Assembly (NCBI GenBank): GCA_030248065.1
Contig: JASAMV010001079.1
Span: 1 to 64,000 of the forward strand
DNA: 64,000 nt
Source: Rhynchonema sp. JSB1_4
Taxonomy: Eukaryota > Nematoda > Chromadorea > Monhysterida > Xyalidae
Direction of reading: 5' to 3'
The position numbers and the translations under genes were made by a program. The first letter of the stretch is position 1. Each line of letters starts with the position of its first letter. The notes beneath the pieces were generated by a model. The model searched no databases. It saw nothing but the letters and a program-made list of their open reading frames with translations, and was not told the origin of the DNA. Positions 12,620 to 24,567 of this stretch are shown in pieces.

Positions 12620-14321
12620 ATGGATTTCGACATCAAAATGCTGTCATCGCGTCGTGTCGCGTTCGGTGCGACCGTGTTCAGCACAACAGCAGCACTCATT
12701 TGTGTGATCGGTCTGCCGTTGTTCTACATGCACATGCAACGGGTCAAATCGGTGCTGTTGAGTGAGGTCGAGGATTGTAAGGTTGGCCTGTCGCCAAGTG
12801 GGGGCTTATTTGTTGAAATATTTGACCAAATGGGCACGATAACAGGTAAGAATGATCAGGCTCCATTGAGTAGAGGCTGCAGTAAGCCTTGATGTTATAT
12901 TGATGTATAACGTTTACAAAGTTTAATATGATCCCAAATCTGCAGGTGCACACGCGCGACATCTGGAAGCAGGTGATGGCAGTCGATCCGACTGTTGAGG
13001 GCAGATTCAAGCGTTCGGGACACGGTGGGCAGGGATATGGTGGATCGAATGTTGTGCAAATGGCTGGCACTTGTTGGTTGATTTTTGGAACATAATGAAT
13101 GCAGCGCGTTTTCTGGTTGCGGCCTCTGTTCACGGACGGGCGGTGCACCAGCCTATCGTCAGTGCTCGAATCAATTATCAATCAATTGTTTCAGGCTGTA
13201 CATGCCTACAAGGCCCACCCGGTCTTCCCGGTGTTAAGGGCAGTCCGGGCAATCCGGGCGAGCCGGGCACAAAGGGCAAGATCGGCATCGACGGGCGTCA
13301 CGGCTCGGTGTTGCCCATTCCCGATCCAATGGATGTCGCTTGTCAAGTGGTCAGTTGGAGATTGAAAAAAAGAATTTTCGCAAGTTTGCAATGCTTCTTG
13401 GTCTTGTATTTCCTTTCACACATCCACAAACCACATTGTTTCAGTGTCCGCCAGGGCCGCCGGGTCCGCCCGGTCTGCCCGGGTTCAAGGGTTTGCCCGG
13501 TGAAGCAGGGTTAGTGCGCGTATACGTCAGTTACACACTTACAGTACCAGTCGTTGTATTTAAGTGAATACAAACGGATGTCTAATTGATCATCTTGTGT
13601 CTGCAGTGTTGCCGGTAAAGACGGAGAAGACGGGGAAGCCGGTCGTATCGGTCCCGGTGGCCTGGAGGGCGTGCGTGGCCTGACCGGTGATTCGGGACTC
13701 AAAGGACCCAAGGGAAATCCAGGAAAGGTTGGAAACGGTTTCAAATTTCGTAAGTTTAACAGGATTCAAAAGAGAAGTGACGACAATTCAAAATTATTTG
13801 CAGGTTCTGAACGGCGCTCCGCCAGGCCCGCCCGGCCCACCCGGTAGTTCTGGACCACGCGGACCTAAAGGACAGAAAGGTCAGCTTGTGACGAATCACT
13901 TTTCAAAGATTCGCTTGTTTGCTCTCCATGACATTCGTATTACACACTATGCAGTGCATGACTGGTACGCATTTTAGGCTTCGACGGCAATCCAGGACCA
14001 AAGGGTCTGCCCGGATCAAAGGGACCACGCGGAGAACGGTGGGTTCCGAAATCTGAAGTTGTAGTTGTTTTCAACCATTATCATTGACCCAACTGTTAAC
14101 CCCCTTTCCACTTCAGGGGTGCCGAGGGTGTGCCCGGCCTTATGGGTGTCGAGGGCCAACGCGGTTCGCAAGGTCCCGAGGGTGGTTGCGACCATTGTCC
14201 TGGCGGTCCGGCCGTGTTCCAGGGACTTGCCCGTCGTCCGCCCTCCTTCCAGCGTCAGGAACAACAGACGGGTTACGGAAACAACCAAGGCGGAGGCGGA
14301 GGAGGAGCCTATGGTCGATAG
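12620..14321 (+). CDS. Cuticle collagen A
   Basis: A nematode cuticle collagen, a structural exoskeleton protein secreted by hypodermis. Eight exons join in phase: 12620-12781, 12946-13072, 13195-13349, 13445-13509, 13607-13727, 13804-13879, 13978-14038 and 14117-14321. The N-terminal cuticle domain has the form [20 protein letters not shown] followed by a hydrophobic stretch and LPLFYMHMQRV, that is, a type II signal anchor. [10 protein letters not shown] follows, then a dibasic KR site (RFKR) for subtilisin-like processing, a CCTC cluster, Gly-X-Y blocks split by cysteine motifs ([10 protein letters not shown] and CDHCPGGP), and a glycine-rich tail ending AYGR. It is the first of three tandem paralogues with the same architecture. 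Confidence 0.93.
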
Positions 14322-15536
14322 ATTGGACTGACTACTTTGTGATCTGATAGAGATGAGCGAAACTCGTTTTGTTGTTGAACTAAAATATTTTACAGTCTAC
14401 CCTCTTTTAGTGAAACTCTCTACATGGTGAATATTGCATATTCACTATGAACCGGGTGGTAGGCTGTATACCTGAGTAAGTTTTCGACAAAATCCGTTCT
14501 GTTTGCGAGTGAGTTTCAATCTGCGACATTACCCAAGTGTGTGTTTCTGTGAGTGTGCACTGTAATTGCAATGGCACGTCGTCCCGGGCGTGTCCATAAA
14601 AACAGCATCGAAATAAAAGTCCACTTATTTCTAAATTGACGACGACTTCGTTGCTGTGTTCGGATCGGAGCGAGTCCTAAATCCAAAATTAGAGCACAAA
14701 ACTTTTTTAATTGCAAGCAGCCGTACACCTGTTTTACACAATGTACATATTTTTGAGACAAAATGTGCGAAATACAAGTCAGTACACACTGCTATCCCAA
14801 ATGTGTCTTACTCCAATCCGTCGTGAAACTGCTGAGAACACACACATCAAACTTTGATAACAAATAGGAGCACGCTCTTCGTGCACGAGATTACCGCATA
14901 AAATTCAACTTCATAAAAAGCCGAAAGTATAAAAACCATCCAGTTTGCGTTATGTGATCTTGTAAAATAACAGACTGTAAAGCAACCAATAAAACGGCAG
15001 GTAACTATGCATAGGTAGTTCCGTGTCCTAAATCTTGAATTAAATGGATAAATGGATATAAAATTCGATTTGTAATATAGCACCACGAAGTGGGCCATTG
15101 AATAAATTAATTTGCGTTCGCACATGGGTTGACACAGTTTTGGTCGTTTTTTGAACATGGGTGGTCTATAGGCGACAAATAATGAGATCGTCACGAGATG
15201 AAGCATAAAAACGTCCGTCGGTCCGTGCACCATGACGGGCGCGCGCCGCGATTAACTTTAGACGGGATATAAATGTGCTAGTGCATCTCTGGTTTTCAAT
15301 CAGTATTGTTTTGTCATCATTGTTACCAATCGCTCGTTGAAGGACCGACCATCTGTTTAAACGGCTACTGTAGTTCACTTCGCGATTTTGATGCCACCCA
15401 ACCTCCGCCAGTTAGGCAATTTGTCTGTCTGTGTCTGCTGGCTTCCTATGTATGTACTGTACATCATCTCATGTCAGTCACTTGCTTTCTGCATGAATTA
15501 CCAGTCCTGCTTCAGTATAACGAATCAACCCGAACA
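14322..15536. other. Intergenic spacer between collagens A and B
   Basis: No coding exon is recognised. It contains a foldback repeat at about 14386-14474, and otherwise the 3' end of collagen A and the presumed promoter of collagen B. Confidence 0.6.
14386..14474. repeat. Small foldback repeat, copy 2
   Basis: The left arm TTTACAGTCTACCCTCTTTT pairs imperfectly with the right arm, which reads ACCGGGTGGTAGGCTGTA. The left arm core matches that of the foldback at 523-617. Confidence 0.5.
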
Positions 15537-17380
15537 ATGGACATTGACAAATTCCTATCGTCGCGTCGTGTAGCCTTCGGTGCGACCGTGTTCAGCACAA
15601 CAGCAGCACTCATTTGTGTGATCATTCTGCCGTTGTTCTATGTGCACATGCAACGGGTCAAGACAATGCTGATGAGTGAGGTCAACGACTGTCAAGTAGG
15701 GTTAAGGCGGGGGTCACTCTTTGTTTTCATTGCGTAGGACCATCTGTCCCAAACAATCAACATCTTGCCCACTTTTCCAAGCCAACTCTTGTGTCTTCTC
15801 GCTGATGATGATCAGGTGCACCGCCGCCACACTAGGTAGAATACACTATAATAGCTGTACAGTTATGTAGGGTTCGGTACGTTAGATATACATAGCGTTA
15901 GGGGCAGAGCCGTACATAAATTCTAAAATGCGAATTTCCCAGCCCTCATCATGCCCAAAGACATATATTCCTAATCAGACTGTTTCGATGGTTCTGTCTA
16001 ATCACATTGCAAATCGCAGATCAACACGCGCGATATCTGGAAGCAAGTGATGGCAGTTGACTCAGACGCTGGGCCCAGATACAAGCGACAGGGCCAGTAC
16101 GGCGGAGGGGGAGGCGGCGGCGGGGGTTTCGGTGGAGGCGGAGGCTATGGGGGTGGTGGATCCAGTGCTGGAGCATGTTTGTTGGCTGGCTGATGTTTCA
16201 CTCTTTTGGTCCATAAACTAGTTACAGACTCCATAAAATAGTATTTTAGGCTGCACGTGTCTGCAAGGTCCACCCGGACTGCCCGGCACCAAGGGCAACC
16301 CCGGTAATCCGGGTAAGTTTTTGAACAATCACAAATTTAACGTTGAGTTGCATAAATGTGCATTTGTGTGAAACATCAGGTATTCCCGGTGACGCTGGCA
16401 AACTTGGTTTCGATGGTCGACCTGGTATCGTGCTGCCGCGACCCGACCCGATCGATACGGCGTGCCAGATGGTTGGTCAAGCGCTGTGATTTTTCAAGAT
16501 AATGTAAGCGTGCAACTTTTCATTGCTGAATCATAAGACTCATTATTTGTTTCAGTGTCCGCCCGGTCCGCCTGGTCCGCCCGGTCTACCCGGAGCCAAA
16601 GGTCTCCCGGGCGATTCAGGGTAAGTATACGTTGTTGAAGGTTTCTGTCAATTTTGAAATAGTTTGTTTGTCAAAAATCCGAATTCTTTCAGTCCGGGCG
16701 GACGAGACGGCGATGATGGAGAGGGTGGTCGAAACGGACCGCAGGGTCCAGAGGGAGTACGTGGCGAGACTGGGGACACGGGACTCAAAGGACCGAAGGG
16801 CAATCCTGGAAAGGTAGGCAGTTATTCGAAACATCATCTGCACGCATAATTCTGAATGATTCATTATTTTTGATCAGGTGCTCAACGGCGCCCCACCAGG
16901 CCCACCTGGTCCGCCCGGCTTCCCTGGCCCGCGAGGTCCACTTGGCGCTCGTGGTTAGCTTGGAATGATCATTTTGGGGATCAAAGTACACCATTCAACT
17001 TTTCATGAAAACATTCCCGTTTCGTCCTTCAGGTTACGACGGCAATCCAGGACCGAAAGGACTGCAAGGCCCACGTGGACCCCCTGGGGAACGGTCAGCT
17101 TCAATTTTTGAATTGTTTCTCTTGTTTTTTCAAGCCCAGTGATGCTAAACGTTCATCTTTCCATTTTAGTGGTGCCGAGGGAGTACCGGGTTTGATGGGT
17201 CCGGAAGGCCCGCGCGGTATGCAAGGCCCCGAGGGTGGTTGCGACCATTGTCCTGGTGGACCTGCGTTGAATCTGGCCGGTTTACGTCTGACAAGTGGAC
17301 CACAAGTGCAGCGTGTTGAGCAGACCCAGACCGGATACGGGGGTGGACAACGTGGGGGTGGAGGCGGATATGGCAAATAG
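15537..17380 (+). CDS. Cuticle collagen B
   Basis: Tandem paralogue of collagens A and C. Exons are 15537-15695, 16020-16176, 16250-16312, 16380-16471, 16556-16620, 16693-16813, 16878-16953, 17033-17093 and 17170-17380, all phase-consistent. The domain order matches collagen A: N-terminal signal-anchor cuticle domain ([20 protein letters not shown]), [14 protein letters not shown], processing site RYKRQ, a glycine-rich stretch, CCTC, Gly-X-Y blocks with [10 protein letters not shown] and CDHCPGGP, and a glycine-rich C-terminus ending YGK. It has one intron (16313-16379) that splits the first Gly-X-Y block and is absent from A and C; that intron ends TGAAACATCAG. The role is structural, in the cuticle matrix. 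Confidence 0.93.
16191..16200 (+). promoter_or_regulatory. TGATGTTTCA motif in collagen B intron 2
   Basis: An exact copy of the 10-mer about 14 bases downstream of the intron 2 donor. Confidence 0.6.
16369..16378 (+). promoter_or_regulatory. TGAAACATCA motif forming the acceptor of a collagen-B-only intron
   Basis: The intron ends TGAAACATCAG and the exon resumes with the second part of a Gly codon (G then GT ATT CCC). In this orientation the motif is the reverse complement of the one used as acceptor in the cuticlin gene, yet it also ends in CAG. Confidence 0.75.
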
Positions 17381-18844
17381 ACCACATCCTCCCTCGGAAT
17401 TGGTCATGTGATCTGATGACGATTCGATATTGTGGGCATTCCGATGGTCTTCATAACCCTCACAACCAATGAGCTTTTTTAGGCTGAATTTTTATTGTTC
17501 TTCTTGTAGTGACTCAAAATTTTTAAACGACAGTATACTAATTTACAGTTGGTACACAATACACTATATCTCGTTTTTGCGCTCCAAATTAGACCAAATT
17601 TATTCCCTGTTACAGCCATGGGCACGACAAGACATGTAACTTTTTTCGTGAGCGACGATTATACGCAAGACACTTGTTCATTGTATTCAGCCGTGCTGTT
17701 AACTGACTATTGTTTGACCCAGTTCTTCCGCGCCAAACATGCCACTATGTATTTTATTACAAACGGATTTTAAAATCGTGCGCAAATTGCCGCAAGCCGC
17801 ATGATTTTTTTGCTGTTAAAAACACAATTTATTGTTTAAGATTTGATGTCCGTCTGTAATCGATGCAATTACGACATGCTGCAAGTCCGTTCATGATGTT
17901 TCGAGACTATTTATAGTTTGTCTCGTCGAAAACATAGAACAAACACATTTGAAGTCGATGTTAGCAAAAATTTACAAGAAAAATAACATCTCATTTTTTT
18001 AAATGCTTGACAAAAATTTCAGAGATACTGGCTGACTATAAACGGGATTTAGCATAAATTGGATAAAAAATTGGACTATCCAGGAGGTGCTTCAGCTGAC
18101 AGTCATATTCCTAAAACGCTCCTTTTGTATTGACGTACATGTTGAAAAATGACGTCGATTATAAAGTCTAAAATCGCGTGCGCCAACTTTAACCGACTGA
18201 CCTTAAAAATCAAATGTACTGCATATACGCTCACACCGTACGACATGTCATGCATACGGAAGAGAGAGATGGTATAAAAACGGCAAAAACACGCGCAGTT
18301 AGCGTTTAACTGTCATTGAGACAAAAACTGTATTTAATGGTCCAGGAATTAACTAATTAGGGTTTTTTAATTCTAAGACACTTTTCAACTTTCGCTGAAA
18401 TCGTTATTTTGGTAATCGGGTTCGTTGTTACATATACCTTGTATACCATCATGCCCTCTCAATAAACCCCGTTTGGGGCATTGTATTTGGAAAGTTCTCC
18501 GAATAAGCACCCTGGGGACTTATTTGGGACAAAATTTTTATTTCAAAATTTCAAAACAGGCGCCTGTCCCAAATGATTCCCGAGGGGCTTATCGAACTTC
18601 TTAGGCAGTTTGGTGTAACATCAACTCAAGGACTGACGTTCTACCTCCAAGCCGTCACACCACCGAGAGTATACCGAACCACTGAACGGAACCTGTTCTG
18701 CCTCGAAATGTAACAACTAGGCCTCACACAAGGGCGTGTGACGCTAAACTTGAGAGTAGCACTTGCAAAAATGTCAGATCCACCATCGTACATACAAGAA
18801 CATACCTACATGTATTTCAGCGACCAGGCCCCAACGAGCACAAA
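17381..18844. other. Intergenic spacer between collagens B and C
   Basis: AT-rich, no recognised gene. It presumably includes the 3' UTR of collagen B and the upstream control region of collagen C. Confidence 0.55.
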
Positions 18845-20608
18845 ATGGACGCTGACAAAATCCTGTCGTCCCGTCGTGTCGCTTTCGGCGCAACGGTTTT
18901 CAGCACAGTGACTGCATTGTGCTGCATCGTTGTATTGCCCTTGTTCTATGTGCACATGCAACGTGTCAGATCGATCATGCTCAGTGAGGTGGAACATTGC
19001 AAGGTTGGCGGGTGGGATACCGCGCCTTAGTTGACGGCACTATGTGTTCTTTCATCTATAGGTATGTGTATTGCGTTGATGTTTCAACGACTTGACTTGA
19101 TCTCACCGGTCCACCATGTTATACTGTAACGCACTCCTGTCTCACCGAAATGCTACATAAATCCTGCTTTTGCGCCCTCCAATCCCAAGTCCTAACGGGG
19201 TACCCCCATATTTCAGTCAAGCACCCGTGACATATGGAAGCAGGTGATGGCAGTCGACGCCCGTAATGCGCGCACAAAACGTCAATATTCGGCTGGTGAC
19301 TTCGACAGTTACGGTGGTGGTCCACAGTTCCAGACGGCATTCCAGGGCGCCGGTAGTGCCGGAGCTTGTGAGTGCCTTTTGGGCTGTTGGTCTTACCATG
19401 TCACAGTTCATCAAAAATTTTTAACAACAGCGTATCCACTTTATGGCGAATGTTGTCTTGATTGCCATAGATAGGTCTCCAACCGATTTGTGTGTAGCAG
19501 ATATTCTGTATGATGACCGAAAATGGCGGCTCCCAAACATGTCACAATGAAGAAGGAAGCAAACTGCGTTTCTCACACGGCCCGACTTATCACAACACAA
19601 CCAAACCAAACTTCAATCCGTTTTCCCAGGTTGCACGTGCAGTCAAGGTCCCCCGGGTCTGCCTGGTCGCAAGGGTCTGCCCGGTCAACCTGGTGACAAT
19701 GGTACACCCGGATACTCGGGCAAGGATGGACGACCGGGCAAGGTGTTGCCTAAACAGGACCCGAGTGAAACTGCCTGTCAAATGGTTTGTGTATCATTCT
19801 GCGTTGATGAACGTGATAGATGAATGACACATTAAGCAACTGAAACATTATTTCAGTGTCCACCAGGCCCACCCGGACCCCCGGGTCTACCCGGCGCCAA
19901 AGGATTCCCCGGACCCGCTGGGTAAGCGAACTGAAAGTCGTAGAACTTGAATTCTTCATGTCAAAGTTTCAAAATAAGTTTGTAAACCTTCGTCAGTCCC
20001 GGTGGTAACGATGGTGACAATGGACAGAACGGTCGTATTGGACCACAAGGACCAGAGGGTCTACGCGGACCGCCCGGTGATCCAGGACTCAAAGGACCGA
20101 AAGGCAATCCTGGCAAGGTTTGTGCTGCTTGTAAACGTCACGTATTATAGGTGACACTCTCTATGGTAAGGTGACCATCTGATAAGGTAGTTTGGTTAGA
20201 TGTGTTTTTTCAAAACACCTTCCGTCATTTAGGTTCTCAACGGCGCACCCCCAGGCCCGCCCGGACCTCCCGGTTTCCCCGGACCCCGTGGCCCAACCGG
20301 CGCTCGCGGTTATGACGGTAATCCTGGTCCTCAAGGTCTGCCTGGTGTACGAGGCCCGCCTGGTGAACGGTCAGTTCATTATTGTATTGTAACAGTGGAC
20401 ATTGATTAAATCATGAAAGACACTCAAAAAATACTTTAATTTTTTCAGTGGTCCCGAAGGCCCGCCCGGTCTGATGGGTCCAGAGGGCCCCCGAGGCCTG
20501 CAAGGTCCGGAGGGCAGTTGCGACCATTGCCCAGGTGGACCAGCACTGAACTTGGCCCGTGTCAGTCAAGCCATTCGTCAACCGATCTCGGGCGGCAGTG
20601 GCTACTAA
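18845..20608 (+). CDS. Cuticle collagen C
   Basis: Third tandem cuticle collagen. Exons are 18845-19003, 19217-19367, 19630-19784, 19857-19921, 19997-20117, 20233-20369 and 20449-20608, phase-consistent throughout. It has the signal-anchor N-terminal domain ([20 protein letters not shown]), [13 protein letters not shown], processing site TKRQ, a CCTC cluster, Gly-X-Y blocks, [10 protein letters not shown] and CDHCPGGP, and a short tail ending GGSGY. Exons 6 and 7 of the paralogues are fused here (no intron before the GYDGNPG segment). It converges on the minus-strand Rap1-like gene with a gap of 313 bp. Confidence 0.93.
19077..19086 (+). promoter_or_regulatory. TGATGTTTCA motif in collagen C intron 1
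   Basis: An exact copy in the middle of a 213-bp intron (19004-19216). Confidence 0.6.
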
Positions 20609-20921
20609 AGTGCACACATAGCAAAAACGACAATGTTGTTTTATGTGCAATAAGTTGTGATAAATTTTACAAAGACGATACGTCGTTTTCACATCTCATA
20701 TTTGGTATCACTTGCGATAGACGTAATCTTGACAAAAAATTAAAGTGAGCAGACAATTAGACATTTACATAGGCAGATTGTGACATAATTAATTGTAATT
20801 TGTATGCCAGTTGGACAATTCTGACCCAACCAAAGATACCTCAACGAATAAAACCACATCAACCAAATATCACCAGGCAGCGAAGACCAGGAGAAAAAAT
20901 CACAAGCTTTCCAATGGTACA
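20609..20921. other. Convergent 3' intergenic spacer
   Basis: Between the stop codons of collagen C (plus) and the Rap1-like gene (minus). No gene is seen. Confidence 0.6.
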
Positions 20922-23900
20922 TCACAATTGCAAGTCCTTTTTCAAATGACGGGCGAACTTCATTAACTAAAATAAAATAGAGAACGGCAATGATAATTCC
21001 GGTATTTTTGAACAACCAATCAAATAAAAAAGCTTTACCTTATCAGCCTGTAGTCTTGCTGGTCGCTGTATGCCACCAGTGATCACAATAGGCAATGTGT
21101 GAGGGAACAGTGCAGTCAGACCAACTTTGTTCAGGGAACGGTGCCAATTCTTGGCCACTGACACGTACTCGCACTCAGCCTGGGAGAAATATATTTATTT
21201 TTTTAGTCTGTTTGAAAAAATTTGACACTACTGAATGAACCAACCATGCTGTCGGGCTTGGCAGCGAATTTCGTTCGAAAACATTCCATGACAAACATTT
21301 TCCAATAAACATCCGCATCAGATGAGAAGATCACGTGACCAGGCGACTGGTCTTTATGTGGATCGGTGGAACTGAAACAGATGGAGACAGATGATGTTTC
21401 ATGCCAATGACCAACTCAGTATTAATTTACGAATATATATGAAACACAAAAACGTACCTGCACAATGACTGAAGAGCGTTATCGAGCTTACGCGGTGTCA
21501 AATGCAAGTTGAACGCAGATGTCTCATGGCTTATCTGGCTTTGTTTCGTTACGTTCGCAACTTCCACGTTTCCAGTCGGTTGGTCTTGCCCGCTGTTGAC
21601 GCTGGACACACTGAGTTGGTCGGAAGACGGGTTGGAGCATTGGTCAACCATCACCACCGGACCACACAAGCATTCGACACCTTCATCAGTGCCAGACATG
21701 GTGGAGGTCACCGTATGGTTCTGAAAAAAGCGAACAAGATATTGCCTACCTTGGCATTTGCCTTGATGAACTAACCGAAACCGACAATGGTTCGTTAATC
21801 GGATCTTTGGCCGGTAATGTCACAAATCCTGAGCACACACGATTTAGCCCAGCTGCGTCAGTATTCTCATGATTACGGTCAGGTGCCACACCAGAGGAAG
21901 ATGACACAGTGACTTCTGGAAAATACAAAAAATGTGAGTAAGAACAAAAGCTGTACTCCAAGCAACCAACGGACCACAATTTCTGCTGCCCGGCCGAACA
22001 ACTGCGATCGGTCTGGATGATTCGGGCTCGGGCTCAAATTCAGCTGTAGACTGGGAACACAGATTGTCGATTGATCGCACGTTCTGCAACACAGATGGGC
22101 ACAATGATAAACAAATGGATTTCGACAATCAGACTCTCACCGTGGTTAGAAATGATTTGACAGATTCCTTCGGTGCATCAGCAGAACATGGTCGGCCATT
22201 GATAAACTCGTCAGCCATAATGTCCTTTGGGCCCGTTCTTGCACTGGATTTCAATGACAGTTCAGTTTTGCCGGCTGAAAAGGGCATAAACTACGTTGAC
22301 GAGCGTTCAATCTTCCCACGAATGTAATTTTGGCACCCTTCTTGTTCTAACATGCACCATCCTACAGTGACACACTGACCATTTGTGTCCATTGGTTGAA
22401 CCGAATTAATTGAATCGTCTGAGTCACTGATTATTCGCTTTCTTCCATGATCTCTCACACGTGTGATGGTGGACGACTGCTGGTCGTGTGTCGAAGCACT
22501 TACGCTCGTTGGCATTCCGTTGCGTCTGGATACAAGCGTGTGGAGAGCGAATGCCCGGAAGGAACTGCTCACACAAACCACACAACAAAAACCAACCTTC
22601 CATGAGACAAGTCCTTCTCGAATGTGCGTGACGTGGAAGCGGACGACGACTTGTTTTTTGAAGCTGCAACTCGGAGAAGTTACCGGATAGCTGACATTTT
22701 CCGAACAAGCGCAAACCCGCCTTTGTTGCAATTTCTCGGTGGAATAGCGACTGTGGATTTGGCTGCTTTTCTGGGCTCGGTGAGCCCAAGTTTCGTTCTG
22801 CGATGTTTCGCCGGCGTTTCACTATCAGATAGATCGTTTTCGTCAGAGCTTTGATTAGTCGATGTCGATGGCTGATTCCTTCGGTCACCCTTTGGCGCCC
22901 GTTGAGGTAATCTTGGCCTAAAATTATACAAATAAACCTTAGCAAAAACCTTGGCCATGTCCACATTCTGATCCATATAACCCAAACTCACGGCACATCA
23001 TCGTCAGTGTCCGACGAGTCCGTCTCCAGAATGAGAGTATGTCTACTTTTGGCAGTGACCAGTTGCATCTGGATGGAATGGGCACCACTCGTGGTCGCGC
23101 TGCAACAGTGGTGCATTCACGGAAATGCCAGTATGAAAATTGGTAATCGAATCAGCTGATTGGTCACGCGATTTTTGTTTTGTATGAACGATGTTTTGAA
23201 AGTAATTGAAACCATTAACTTGGGCCGACAGCGCAAGAACTATTCCGAGACACGTAATAAACCTGTTGCTGCTGCTGATCTAAATCAGTTGCATCAGTAA
23301 ATCACGAAATATCTTCCCACTCAAAATTCTCGTGAGCGGAACAGATTCGAGTTTGAACATCACGGGGCGCACGCATGACACCAAAAACGTGAATGTCAAT
23401 CAACTACCGACACCTGTTGGATCGAGCAGACGACCGAGTGTTGTCAATCGACGTATTCGATGCCCGATTCGGACTGTCGCGATGTTCGATGATCTCCAAT
23501 CGTCGCATCAACAGTCGGATCACGTGATCAGGCACGTCCATCGCCAACAGCTTGCGATCGTGACGCAGCACACGACGCCAACTGCAATGTGTGTGTGTAA
23601 AACATCAATTAGCCACATTAGAACACTTGCCGACCTCAAACCTGGGCATCGGACCAGATCTCGCTTTGACTTTCAGGTTGTTGAGATTAATTGATGACAA
23701 TGCTAATGCCACTAATCTCAACACCGTAGAACTAGGCCGTCCTGTTTGTCTGGGTACAGCCTACACGCTGGCAGAAACCAGCGGAATCAGTAAATTTCAA
23801 ACTACCGCTAAAGGCTGGACGATTACGAAATTCGGTATATTGCCGATAGTTAGTGTGTGAAACATCAGCTGAACAACCAAAACAATCGATACCTCAAGTG

Positions 23901-24276
23901 TGTTCACTAACCGATCCCTCATGGCCTGATAGCTGTGTTGAGTGATCTCGCGCATTTCAGCCGTCATCCAGATGGAATTTCCACACGGACTCAATGCGTC
24001 CATGTTGCCTGCGTGAACAAGGAGGAATAACGATTGGTTTCGGCGTGCACAGCAAATGAAGTTCGGCCGATTCCAGACTTTTCCTGCACTGCGGGTGGTA
24101 AAAACGGCAATCAAGCATACGTTGTTAAAACGTCCCCCACCAACAAGACCAAATCATGGTAGTCAACCAATCAGCAAAACCAAATCACCTTTGCCAATTT
24201 CTTTGGCGAGAAACATCACCATGCGCACATCCTCCTGGACCGTGAACAAACGACGTCGAACGATCGTCCTCCTCAT
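20922..24276 (-). CDS. Rap1/TERF2IP-type Myb-domain protein (putative telomere protein)
   Basis: Fifteen exons join with consistent phase to about 665 residues: 24189-24276, 23893-24008, 23642-23760, 23414-23581, 22992-23099, 22684-22917, 22380-22564, 22320-22340 (21-nt microexon), 22141-22274, 21975-22083, 21776-21915, 21458-21720, 21245-21371, 21039-21179 and 20922-20966. Residues about 8-66 fit the Rap1 Myb-like fold: RRRLFTVQEDVRMVMFLAK, then GNSIWMTAEMREITQHSYQA and MRDRLVNTL. Human RAP1 has a GNALW...TQHSWQSLKDR pattern at this place. Next comes a basic helical region, then long Ser/Asp/Asn-rich disorder with acidic SD patches and KHRR/GRKR basic clusters. The C-terminal ~120 residues look folded but I do not recognise them; an RCT domain is not evident. 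No BRCT precedes the Myb domain. The start lies 291 bp below the NSUN6 stop. Confidence 0.55.
21392..21401 (-). promoter_or_regulatory. TGAAACATCA motif in Rap1-like intron 12
   Basis: On the sense strand it lies about 20 bases upstream of the acceptor before the exon encoding HKDQSPGHVIFSSDADVYWK. Confidence 0.6.
23858..23867 (-). promoter_or_regulatory. TGATGTTTCA motif in Rap1-like intron 2
   Basis: Exact copy starting about 25 bases downstream of the donor of the intron that follows the Myb-encoding exon. Confidence 0.6.
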
Positions 24277-24567
24277 GGTTGGCGAAATGGGGATGAAAAA
24301 AGGCAGAAACTAGTTAGTGGACGACAAACAGACGTGCAAAAGACGAACGGATTGGTTAGGTAAGCGAAATCTTGTAGGCTGCGCACCACACGCATGCAAA
24401 CAGACAGGCATGTCATGTAAAAAATGACAATTAACAACAAATTGACATCATCATGTTTAACAATGCACACGTTGGTAACAAACTGGCAAATACATAGGTA
24501 ATTAAAAGTGACAAGGTAGTCGCACGTAGGTGCTAAATAACAAGAGCACTGTGGTTTCGCGAACATT

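Noticed and set aside
13511..17385. Proline-rich minus-strand frames over the collagen genes
   Set aside because: They are antisense shadows of Gly-X-Y coding sequence.
23187..23860. Plus-strand frames including a 38-codon MNDVLKVIETINLGRQR segment and a 120-codon frame
   Set aside because: They overlap exons and introns of the phase-consistent minus-strand Rap1-like gene and match no family.
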